Source: OCS116 cluster bacterium | GTDB lineage: Bacteria; Pseudomonadota; Alphaproteobacteria; Rhizobiales; OSC116 | Direction of reading: 5' to 3' | Assembly: GCA_002402005.2 (NCBI GenBank) | Contig: NVUS02000123.1 | Coordinates: forward strand, 1-7,672 | Length of the DNA: 7,672 nt | Notes under the pieces: generated by a model | Databases searched by the model: none | The model's input: only the letters and a program-made list of their open reading frames with translations | Told to the model about the DNA's origin: nothing | Translations under genes and position numbers: made by a program | Shown: piece after piece, positions 1 through 5,863 of the stretch | Layout of the letters: each line of letters begins with the position of its first letter | Position numbering within the stretch: the stretch's first letter is position 1

Positions 1-95
1 TGCCGTCTAACGCGCGGTCAGCTAGCGAAACATGCGTAGCATGTGGAGCGCACGCAAGTGTCAACAGTGAGCCTTAAGGCGAACGTATAAATGAA
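1..95. repeat. Fragment of the window's repeat family
   Basis: This stretch has no gene. Positions 45-92 resemble one end of the element at 3731-4138 (compare 4052-4102). Both contain GGAGCG, then CACGC, AGTG, a CAACAG/TAACAG block and GAACGTA followed by AT-rich sequence, with small indels. Positions 30-44 form a short hairpin, ACATGC-GTA-GCATGT. The opening bases also resemble the GC-rich end of the copy at 141-525, so the orientation of the fragment is ambiguous: the two ends of the element are themselves imperfect inverted copies. It is probably a truncated or decayed third copy cut by the window edge. Positions 96-140 show nothing recognisable. Confidence 0.45.
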
Positions 96-140
96 GTACC
101 CGAGTATTGGCAAGAGCGCTACCCGGTATCAGCTGTGAAA

Positions 141-525
141 AGACAGTTGGCTGGTAACAAACGCTCTGGAAGTTTGCATTTTGCTTGGCACTGCGCTCGT
201 TCGCTCCGCTCTCTAGCTAAGCCACTCAGCCGCTGATCAGCGGCAAATTCACCACCCCAATCAATTACATTTAAGCTTAGTGAGCTAGAGTTTGGTGAAA
301 CTCCGAGTTTGGGTGCCTCACGGCAGACTCAGCATTTGCGAGTTGGTGCCATACTGTAAATTCTGAATTTACCACTTGGTGCCATACTGCATATCATGGA
401 AAATGAGCCCGAACCCTTTAGGGTGAGGCAAGGCCGACTGGCCGTCGCGCGGTTAGCGCGTAGCAAGCTTGCGGAGGCAAGCGCCCGCAGGGGCTAATTA
501 GCCCACCGATAGGTGGGCGTAAAAA
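141..525 (+). repeat. Degenerate ~385-bp repeat element, copy A
   Basis: This copy is homologous to the reverse complement of 3731-4138. Positions 141-180 match 3731-3770 at 33 of 40 bases, including the 18-bp motif GCTCTGGAAGTTTGCATT (163-180). Positions 198-235 are a perfect 38-bp inverted match to 4024-4061, and 375-399 a perfect 25-bp inverted match to 3893-3917. Positions 501-518 form a hairpin with a GATA loop that also exists in the other copy. The right-hand terminal motif expected after about 525 is not recognisable, so this copy seems to have lost or eroded one end. It carries a 16-bp palindrome at 229-244 and a 14-bp direct repeat at 343-356 and 376-389. Reading it as protein gives several stops, so I do not call a gene. 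It could be a MITE-like element or an intergenic repeat. I do not recognise the family. Confidence 0.75.
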
Positions 526-548
526 CCCAAGCTTAGAAATTCAGGCAT

Positions 549-576
549 AAAAAAAGCCCGCCATTAGGCGGGCTTT
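549..576 (-). terminator. Rho-independent terminator of ctrA
   Basis: A perfect 10-bp inverted repeat (553-562 with 567-576, stem AAAGCCCGCC, loop ATTA) is followed, reading the minus strand, by a run of seven T residues (549-555). It lies 18 bases past the ctrA stop codon, where an intrinsic terminator is expected. On the plus strand the stem is followed only by AATTTAT, so it may work weakly in that direction too. The GC part of the stem resembles the hairpins inside the two repeat copies. Confidence 0.9.
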
Positions 577-593
577 AATTTATGGCTTAATTA

Positions 594-1307
594 CTAAGCG
601 CTTTCACTATATTCAATTTCGCCTGAGTTATCTTCTTCGATCTCGCGTAGCACATAGCCACGACCCCAAACGGTTTCGATGTAATCATGGCCAGTTGCGG
701 CAGAAAGCTTCTTGCGCAATTTGCAAATGAATACGTCAATAATTTTTAGTTCTGGCTCATCCATGCCACCATATAGATGGTTTAAGAACATTTCTTTGGT
801 TAGGGTCGTGCCCTTACGCAAGGAAAGTAATTCTAGCATTTGATATTCTTTGCCGGTCAAATGAACACGTTGTTGATCAATCTCAACCGTCTTATTGTCC
901 AAGTTAACTGCCAAATCACCAGTTTTAATGATAGATTGTGAATGACCTTTAGAGCGGCGCACAATGGCGTGAATCCGCGCAACCAATTCATCTTTATGGA
1001 ATGGTTTTGTCATATAATCATCAGCACCAAAGCCAAGACCACGTACTTTATTCTCAATGCCAGCAAGGCCAGAAAGAATAAGAATTGGTGTTGCCACTTT
1101 GGCCAAACGTAAAGCTTTTAAAACTTCATAGCCGCTCATATCTGGTAGATTTAAATCTAGCAGAATGATGTCATAATCATAAAGCTTGCCTAAATCGACA
1201 CCTTCTTCACCAAGGTCTGTCACATAAATGTTAAAACCTTCGGATTTGAGCATAAGCTCAATACTTTGTGCTGTCGCACTATCATCTTCAATCAGAAGAA
1301 CACGCAT
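594..1307 (-). CDS. ctrA: Cell cycle response regulator CtrA
   Basis: CtrA is the DNA-binding response regulator that controls the cell cycle, polar development and flagellar genes in many Alphaproteobacteria, acting as a cytoplasmic transcription factor. The 237-residue protein has an OmpR-like layout. The receiver domain (about 1-117) has acidic residues DD at 8-9, the phospho-acceptor Asp51 in LLDLNLPDMSG, Ser79 and Lys101 in TKPF. A winged-helix domain (about 125-225) follows, with the typical LTGKEYQMLELL and a closing ETVWGRGYVL motif. The recognition stretch MDEPELKIIDVFICKLRKKL is a CtrA hallmark. The ATG start is backed by AAAGGGG six bases upstream (1314-1320). The C-terminus is EYSESA; Caulobacter CtrA ends in two alanines used for ClpXP proteolysis, so here only one terminal Ala remains. 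The gene is divergent from fliI and ends in a strong terminator. Two GANTC sites lie 89-121 bp upstream of the start, as expected if CcrM methylation tunes it. Confidence 0.97.
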   Translation of the reverse strand: MRVLLIEDDSATAQSIELMLKSEGFNIYVTDLGEEGVDLGKLYDYDIILLDLNLPDMSGYEVLKALRLAKVATPILILSGLAGIENKVRGLGFGADDYMTKPFHKDELVARIHAIVRRSKGHSQSIIKTGDLAVNLDNKTVEIDQQRVHLTGKEYQMLELLSLRKGTTLTKEMFLNHLYGGMDEPELKIIDVFICKLRKKLSAATGHDYIETVWGRGYVLREIEEDNSGEIEYSESA

Positions 1308-1499
1308 CAGTAACCCCTTTGCCTCATATATCTCAGAATGCCGCTCACCAAATAATTACCAACCATACTCTTTGGCCTCGAGATTTCAGTTAATTGATTC
1401 GACATGAAAAAAACCATGCCTACGAATCAGTAAGCTAAAGCCATTTAGTTAACAAATCCTAATCAAAGTAAAGATTTAATCCCCTATTGTTAATAAAAT

Positions 1500-1514
1500 T
1501 TACCAGATTGTTAA
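1500..1514. promoter_or_regulatory. Candidate CtrA box 1
   Basis: The sequence TTAC-CAGATTG-TTAA matches the CtrA consensus TTAA-N7-TTAA at seven of eight defined bases with the correct seven-base spacing. It lies between ctrA (193 bp to its start) and fliI (about 190 bp to its start). In AT-rich DNA such matches can arise by chance. Confidence 0.4.
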
Positions 1515-1552
1515 TGCCGCGCTTACTAAAAATAAACCATGTTTGATCAAAA

Positions 1553-1568
1553 GTAACTGAAATTTAAC
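1553..1568 (+). promoter_or_regulatory. Candidate CtrA box 2
   Basis: The sequence GTAA-CTGAAAT-TTAAC matches the CtrA consensus TTAA-N7-TTAAC at all defined bases but one, including the trailing C. It lies about 135 bp before the fliI start. CtrA control of early flagellar operons is established in Caulobacter; its use here is an inference. Confidence 0.45.
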
Positions 1569-1703
1569 GATTTTTTTTAAGAAAATTTACCGAAACTTAA
1601 ATTTTGCGCGCCATAATGATGGTTAGAAAATAATTATTAAATTTGGTTAATAAGTCAAATTCGTTAAAATAAATTATTTTTTAAGTATAAGTGGATCGTT
1701 CTT

Positions 1704-3140
1704 TTGGTAAATGAGTTGGAAAATATCACTGTAACTGAATATTGGGGCCGTGTGGTCTCAGTACAAGGTCTGCTTGTCGAAATTATCGGCCCTCTCTATG
1801 CCATGAATGTTGGCGCTCATCTTAAAGTCATAGTTAAAGACGACTATTCGGTGATCTGCGAAGTGGTGGGTTTTAAGGACAATGTGGCGCTGTGCTTGCC
1901 GTTTGGCGAAATAGATGGGGTGCGTATGGGCTGTAAAGCCATACTTCTATCCTCCGAACCGATGGTTTTCCCTAACGAGGGATGGCTTGGCCGCGTGGTC
2001 AATGGTTTGGGCGAGCCGATCGATGGCAAAGGCCCATTGCCCAAAGGCGATAGAGGCGTGCCATTGCGTAACAAACCGCCCAAAGCCAACAAACGTGCGC
2101 GGGTTGGCGGGCCGATGGATTTGGGTGTGCGCTGCCTAAACAGTTTCACCACCTGCTGCAAAGGCCAGCGGATGGGCATTTTTGCCGGTAGCGGCGTGGG
2201 CAAATCGGTTTTGCTGTCAATGTTGGCACGTTATACCGATTCAGACGTGGCGATTATTGGCCTGATTGGCGAACGTGGCCGCGAAGTGCAAGAATTTATT
2301 GAAGATGATTTGGGCGAAGAAGGCCTGAAAAAATCGATAGTCGTGGTGGCAACCGGTGATGAAAGCGCATTGATGCGCAAACAGTCTGCCTATATGACTT
2401 TGGCTCTGTCGGAATATTTCCGCGATCAAGCTAAAGATGTCTTGTGCCTGATGGATAGTGTGACGCGGTTTGCCATGGCGCAGCGTGAAATTGGTTTAAG
2501 CTCTGGCGAGCCGCCAACCACCAAAGGCTACACGCCAACCGTATTTTCGGAACTGCCAAAATTATTAGAGCGGGCCGGGCCGGGCGAATTTTTAGAAGGC
2601 TATGCCAACGACAATGGCGAGCCGATTGCTGGCTCGATCACCGGTCTATTCACGGTGTTGGTCGATGGCGATGACCATAATGAACCTGTGGCCGATGCGG
2701 TGCGTGGTATATTGGATGGCCATATTGTGATGGAACGCGCCATTGCCGAACGAGGGCGTTACCCCGCAGTTAATATTTTGAAATCCGTATCGCGGACCAT
2801 GCCGGGCTGTGTGCCAGATGAATGGTATCCGGTTATCCAAAAAGCCAAACGCCTGATGGCGACATATGGTGATATGGAAGAATTGATAAGATTGGGCGCT
2901 TACCGCGCAGGCACCAATCCCGAAGTTGACGAAGCGATTTTTTATAATAAACCGTTGGAAGAATTTCTAACCCAGCGTAAAGAAGAGCGCACCGGCCTGA
3001 TAGAGGGCTACCAGATATTAAAAGATATATTGAATTCTCCAGCGCGTATTGCTGGAGAGAGTACTGACCAAACGCCAGAAGGTCAGAGTGTAACCGAAGC
3101 TGATGGGAAATCTGGCAACCCCTTTGGCTTTAACGAGTAG
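1704..3140 (+). CDS. fliI: Flagellar type III export ATPase FliI
   Basis: FliI is the F1-beta-like hexameric ATPase at the cytoplasmic face of the flagellar export gate. It energises loading and unfolding of rod, hook and filament subunits, with FliH and FliJ as partners. The 478-residue product has an N-terminal beta-barrel (about 10-85), a nucleotide-binding domain with Walker A GSGVGKS (162-168), the GERGREV catalytic-Glu motif (Glu190), Walker B LCLMDSVTRFA (Asp251), the SGEPPTTKGYTPTVFSELP stretch (267-285) typical of FliI and its secretion paralogues, and SVSRTM carrying the likely arginine finger (Arg364). The start is a TTG at 1704, preceded by AAGTGGA at 1689-1695; no ATG fits, and the in-frame TTG at 1716 is an alternative. 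After about residue 445 there is a roughly 30-residue polar tail that the core fold does not need. A virulence-type ATPase (SctN) is unlikely given the flagellar neighbours. Only ten bases separate it from fliJ, indicating one operon. Confidence 0.96.
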   Translation: MVNELENITVTEYWGRVVSVQGLLVEIIGPLYAMNVGAHLKVIVKDDYSVICEVVGFKDNVALCLPFGEIDGVRMGCKAILLSSEPMVFPNEGWLGRVVNGLGEPIDGKGPLPKGDRGVPLRNKPPKANKRARVGGPMDLGVRCLNSFTTCCKGQRMGIFAGSGVGKSVLLSMLARYTDSDVAIIGLIGERGREVQEFIEDDLGEEGLKKSIVVVATGDESALMRKQSAYMTLALSEYFRDQAKDVLCLMDSVTRFAMAQREIGLSSGEPPTTKGYTPTVFSELPKLLERAGPGEFLEGYANDNGEPIAGSITGLFTVLVDGDDHNEPVADAVRGILDGHIVMERAIAERGRYPAVNILKSVSRTMPGCVPDEWYPVIQKAKRLMATYGDMEELIRLGAYRAGTNPEVDEAIFYNKPLEEFLTQRKEERTGLIEGYQILKDILNSPARIAGESTDQTPEGQSVTEADGKSGNPFGFNE

Positions 3141-3150
3141 AGTAGAGTAA

Positions 3151-3567
3151 ATGAAATCAAGACAATCCTTAATAAGGCTGCGTCGCTTCCAAGTTGAAGA
3201 GAAACAGCGCCAAGTGAACGAAATAGAAATGATGATGCGGGATTTGCAACAAAAGCAATTTGACTTGCATGAACAAGTGCGTTTTGAGCAAGAACGTGCC
3301 GGCATTTCAGATGTCACGCATTATGCGTATCCGACATTTGCAAAATCGGCCAAAGATCGCGCTGATAACATTCAAGTGACCATTGATGGCCTGCAAGGCC
3401 AGTATGATTTGGCAAAAAATGATTTGGCCGAAAGCTTTGAAGAGCTTAAACGTGTCGAATTGCTTGAAGAAAAAGAGAAAAAAGCGCACAGCCAATTTAT
3501 CGCCAAGCGTGAAGCTGCCGATATGGATGAAGTGGCTCGCAACCTACAACGCCGTTTCGGCAGGTAA
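3151..3567 (+). CDS. fliJ: Flagellar export protein FliJ
   Basis: FliJ is a small coiled-coil protein that fits into the centre of the FliI hexamer like the gamma stalk of F1-ATPase and contacts FlhA, promoting ATPase assembly and escorting export chaperones. The 138-residue product starts MKSRQSLIRLRRFQVEEKQR, a typical FliJ opening. It is almost wholly charged and helical, with two long heptad-like stretches (about 10-50 and 72-125) separated by a short break at TFAKSAKD, i.e. an antiparallel coiled-coil hairpin. No signal or membrane segment is seen. FliJ sequences are poorly conserved, so the assignment rests on size, coiled-coil pattern and its place ten bases behind fliI. Its ATG follows a GAGTAG-rich stretch that includes the fliI stop, suggesting translational coupling. 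Confidence 0.88.
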   Translation: MKSRQSLIRLRRFQVEEKQRQVNEIEMMMRDLQQKQFDLHEQVRFEQERAGISDVTHYAYPTFAKSAKDRADNIQVTIDGLQGQYDLAKNDLAESFEELKRVELLEEKEKKAHSQFIAKREAADMDEVARNLQRRFGR

Positions 3568-3599
3568 GTAAAATCATCGATTTTATTTGCTAACCTCCA

Positions 3600-3626
3600 A
3601 GCCGAGCTGCATTTATGCACTCGGCT
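3600..3626 (+). terminator. Hairpin after fliJ, weak terminator candidate
   Basis: The arms AGCCGAG (3600-3606) and CTCGGCT (3620-3626), plus TGCA/TGCA inside, form an 11-bp stem with one bulged C (3607) and a TTTA loop. It begins 32 bases past the fliJ stop. No T-run follows, so it may stop transcription poorly or instead protect the mRNA 3' end. From 3627 to 3730 nothing else is recognisable. Confidence 0.45.
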
Positions 3627-3730
3627 ATGGGCTTGCACTTGCTCTGAGTTGAGATTGTCTCCTCTGAGTGGGTTTTTGGCGTTTGGTGGATGCCGGTTCA
3701 GAACTTTAATTGTTATCGTTGTTTGGTTTT

Positions 3731-4138
3731 AGACAATTAGCTGGTCGTTAATGCTCTGGAAGTTTGCATTTTTTATACGCCCGCCTATCGGCGGGCTAGT
3801 AGCACTAGCGTGCGTTCGCTCCGCTCTCTTGCCACGCCTAACGGCGACGCGTGATCGCGCTTGTCTCAGCCTAAAAGCTTCGAACCCTTTTCCCATGATA
3901 TGCAGTATGGCACCAAGCACCAAATTCTGAGTTTGCAGTGGGGCACTGAAACTCAGAGCCTCGCCAAACTCTAGCTCACTAAGCGTAAATGTAGTTAAGT
4001 TAGGTGGTGAATTGGCTCCCGACCAGCGGCTGAGTGGCTTAGCTAGAGAGCGGAGCGAACGCACGCAGTGCTAACAGAGAGGCGAAGCCGAACGTAATAA
4101 TGCAAACTTCCAGAGCCTCAACTACCAACCAACTTTCT
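3731..4138 (-). repeat. 408-bp MITE-like repeat element, copy B
   Basis: The element is bounded by 40-bp terminal inverted repeats, 3731-3770 and 4099-4138, identical at 33 of 40 positions. The inner 18 bases (3753-3770 and 4099-4116) are perfect. Four T residues flank both ends (3727-3730 and 4139-4142), which could be a target duplication but are low-complexity. Further inside, GCGTTCGCTCCGCTCTC-like sequence appears near one end and its inverse near the other, so the subterminal parts are also inverted. A hairpin lies at 3779-3796. The element is inverted relative to copy A at 141-525. A 111-codon reading frame (minus strand, 4064-3729) spans most of it but has no known domain. No transposase is present, so it would be non-autonomous; a large intergenic palindromic repeat is the other possibility. 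Confidence 0.72.
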
Positions 4139-4161
4139 TTTTGCAGCATAGGCCTACCCCA

Positions 4162-4187
4162 CCCCCATAAAGGTCTAAAAGTGGGGG
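4162..4187. other. CCCCCA/TGGGGG hairpin before the GNAT gene
   Basis: CCCCCA (4162-4167) and TGGGGG (4182-4187) can pair around a 14-base loop; CCCCAC at 4157-4162 can pair alternatively with GTGGGG at 4181-4186. No T-run follows on either strand. It lies just outside the repeat element and about 95 bases before the likely GNAT start. It could be a transcription pause or leader structure, but nothing fixes its role. Confidence 0.3.
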
Positions 4188-4281
4188 CATTTAACCACTA
4201 ATTCCACCTCTTCATCTAAAGTATCAAATAACTTAAACCCAAATTATGATAATATTACCTTCACTAATATTGGGGTCATTT

Positions 4282-4776
4282 ATGTATAATCTTGCAAAAT
4301 TTGAACAAAGATTTGGCACTAGAATCGACATTCGGGTTGCCAAAGCTGAAGACAGTCAAAATATATTCGACAGCCAAAATAAAGCATTCCCAACCGACCC
4401 AACAAATTTAAGCATTGATAAAATACACGACTTTACCGACCAGAAAGAACATACATTCATTGTGGGTTTTTTTGACGATGAATTTGCGGGCTATGTAGCG
4501 ACACACAGTAAAAAATATTATCCATGGGTGAATGGCAACAGCTTAGTGGTGGCAGATGCATATGCAGGCAGGGGCATAGGCGCTTTTTTGTTAAGAGAAG
4601 CGATATTTTCAAGCCAAAAATTGGTAATGCGTATCTTTGTTGAAAAAAATAACTATCGGGCGATACGTCTCTATAAGAAGTTTGGGTTTCTCTGTATTCA
4701 GTGCATTCCCCGCCATTATGAAAATGGCGACGACGCATTGGTCATGATCAAATGGACTTTTCTAGTGAATAAATAA
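4282..4776 (+). CDS. GNAT-family N-acetyltransferase
   Basis: The product resembles GCN5-related N-acetyltransferases, which move an acetyl group from acetyl-CoA to an amine of a small molecule or a protein N-terminus or lysine. The acetyl-CoA pyrophosphate loop is visible as AGRGIGAFLL (the R-x-x-G-x-G/A motif), preceded by the beta-4 strand SLVVADAY and followed by the FVEKNNYRAIRLYKKFGF segment typical of RimI-like members. No signal or membrane segment is seen, so it should be cytoplasmic. I chose the ATG at 4282 (164 residues) because GGGG at 4272-4275 sits six bases upstream. An in-frame ATG at 4246 would add 12 residues but has no ribosome-binding site and overlaps a TATGAT that could be a -10 box. 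The substrate cannot be told. The gene looks AT-richer than fliI, stands alone between flagellar operons beside a repeat element, and converges on flhF with 13 bases between, so it may be a later insertion. Confidence 0.82.
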   Translation: MYNLAKFEQRFGTRIDIRVAKAEDSQNIFDSQNKAFPTDPTNLSIDKIHDFTDQKEHTFIVGFFDDEFAGYVATHSKKYYPWVNGNSLVVADAYAGRGIGAFLLREAIFSSQKLVMRIFVEKNNYRAIRLYKKFGFLCIQCIPRHYENGDDALVMIKWTFLVNK

Positions 4777-4789
4777 GGCGGCAAGCCAT

Positions 4790-5854
4790 TCACTTTAACT
4801 GCCCAATTTGCTCCAACCAAGCCGGCATGCCTTTTTTGGCCGCTAGTTTTTTTGCCAAGCTGAACGCATCGAGTTTTTCACTACCGCCAGTTAGGTAGGG
4901 GCTGTCACTTATCATGGCGATTTGCAGCCCAGAATCTATCAGCGCGCTAAAGGTAGCTGCAGGTTTGCTGGCAATGTCCCAACAGGTTAAGATCACGCGG
5001 TTAATGCCCATCGATTTAAAAGTGGTGGCATAATCACCAATCGTGGTGGCGTCAGTGGTGGCGCTGATCACTAAGATGGGCTCAATCTCCATATCATTTT
5101 GTTCAGCAGCTTCCATATAATCGAGCAGCCAGCGCATGTCTTCCATATCATATATATTGGTCGAAAGGCTGTCGATAAAGGTAATATTCTGGTTGATGTC
5201 TTTGTTATATTTATTCATCCAATTGATAAATTGCCCAACATCGGCGATTTCGGCCAAGTTGATTTCCAAAAACTTACTTAGGCTACGCGATTGCTCAACC
5301 GCGCCGGTGCGTACACAATCAAGCGTTACAAAATCAACATCTTCGCCCTGCATCAAAGCCCGGGCGCACAATCTTGCGGTGGTTACGGTTTTGCCGCTGC
5401 CTGGCGGACCAACCAAAAGAATTGGTTTTTGCGGGGCTTCAGCCAATGGCGCGATTACTTTTTGAATGTCTAAATATTCGGCAAATTTTTGCAACGCAAT
5501 GTCTTTGGGTTGGTTTTTATTGACCTCAGGGTCTTGCTCATTTTGGCGCTTCATCCAGTAGATAAATTGGCGCAAGGTCGGTTCGGCAAAACCAGCATGG
5601 CGCAATTGGCTGAGCAATTGCGATATTGTATAGCGGTCAGCTGGTTCAACCAGCGGCCTATTGGGCGTGGCGACGGTTTGTGGTATGGCATTTTCGCTGC
5701 GGCTGGCAGCAGTAATTTTGGGCGCAGCTTCTATGCAATAAAGCCCAGCTGCATCGGTAAATTCACGGATGATAAAAACATCTTGCCCCACCATAGCATA
5801 TAGGTCGCGGTAGGCTTCGTCTTTATCTTTGCCTCTAAAAATATGTGTTGCCAT
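4790..5854 (-). CDS. flhF: FlhF-like SRP-family GTPase with altered G motifs
   Basis: FlhF is an SRP-type GTPase that places flagella and sets their number, usually at a pole, and its gene commonly follows flhA. The 354-residue product opens with MATHIFRGKDKDEAYRDLYA, resembling the FlhF start. It has a linker (about 45-75), a helical N region (75-135) and a G domain (143-330). The P-loop is GPPGSGKT (149-156), followed by TTARLCARAL, and VTLDCVRTGAVEQ (177-188) corresponds to the DTYRIGAVEQ motif of SRP GTPases. The G3 DTAGR motif is replaced by DSLST (228-232) and the G4 TKLD by TCWD (290-293), so guanine specificity and hydrolysis may be altered or lost. The ATG is nine bases after the flhA stop, and the AGGT of its ribosome-binding site overlaps that TAG, indicating translational coupling. 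Family assignment is fairly firm; true GTPase activity is uncertain. Confidence 0.8.
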   Translation of the reverse strand: MATHIFRGKDKDEAYRDLYAMVGQDVFIIREFTDAAGLYCIEAAPKITAASRSENAIPQTVATPNRPLVEPADRYTISQLLSQLRHAGFAEPTLRQFIYWMKRQNEQDPEVNKNQPKDIALQKFAEYLDIQKVIAPLAEAPQKPILLVGPPGSGKTVTTARLCARALMQGEDVDFVTLDCVRTGAVEQSRSLSKFLEINLAEIADVGQFINWMNKYNKDINQNITFIDSLSTNIYDMEDMRWLLDYMEAAEQNDMEIEPILVISATTDATTIGDYATTFKSMGINRVILTCWDIASKPAATFSALIDSGLQIAMISDSPYLTGGSEKLDAFSLAKKLAAKKGMPAWLEQIGQLK

Positions 5855-5863
5855 TAATATTAC

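Larger units (their letters stand above)
1308..1703. promoter_or_regulatory. Divergent ctrA/fliI regulatory region
   Basis: This 396-bp gene-free spacer must carry the promoters of both ctrA (minus) and fliI (plus). It is strongly AT-rich and contains about twelve TTAA tetramers, the half-site recognised by CtrA; by rough base composition about six would be expected. Two pairs spaced by seven bases are listed separately. GANTC methylation sites occur at 1396-1400 (GATTC) and 1424-1428 (GAATC), both on the ctrA-proximal side. A CATAAT at about 1612-1617 could be a -10 element for fliI, but no convincing -35 partner is visible, so I do not call specific promoters. Confidence 0.7.

Noticed and set aside
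1..525. CRISPR array or RNA gene
   Set aside because: Repeats are not short, regular or separated by unique spacers of equal length, and no tRNA- or rRNA-like sequence was recognised.
1594..1617. Sigma-70-type promoter for fliI using CATAAT
   Set aside because: The upstream hexamer at the right distance does not resemble TTGACA, and the region is too AT-rich for a -10 match to be informative.
1844..2203. Open frames antisense to fliI (also 2241-2429 and 2646-2840)
   Set aside because: They lie wholly opposite a strongly conserved FliI sequence, show no protein-like motifs and are shadows of its codon pattern.
3779..3796. GC hairpin as terminator for fliJ
   Set aside because: The T-run lies before the hairpin on the plus strand, not after it, and on the minus strand the hairpin is followed by A residues.
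3729..4064. 111-codon minus-strand reading frame inside the repeat as a gene
   Set aside because: It follows the repeat almost end to end, starts with GTG without a clear ribosome-binding site, has no known domain, and the other copy contains several stops.
5099..5803. Plus-strand frames antisense to flhF
   Set aside because: They overlap one another and the coherent FlhF-like protein on the other strand, and none has a recognisable domain.
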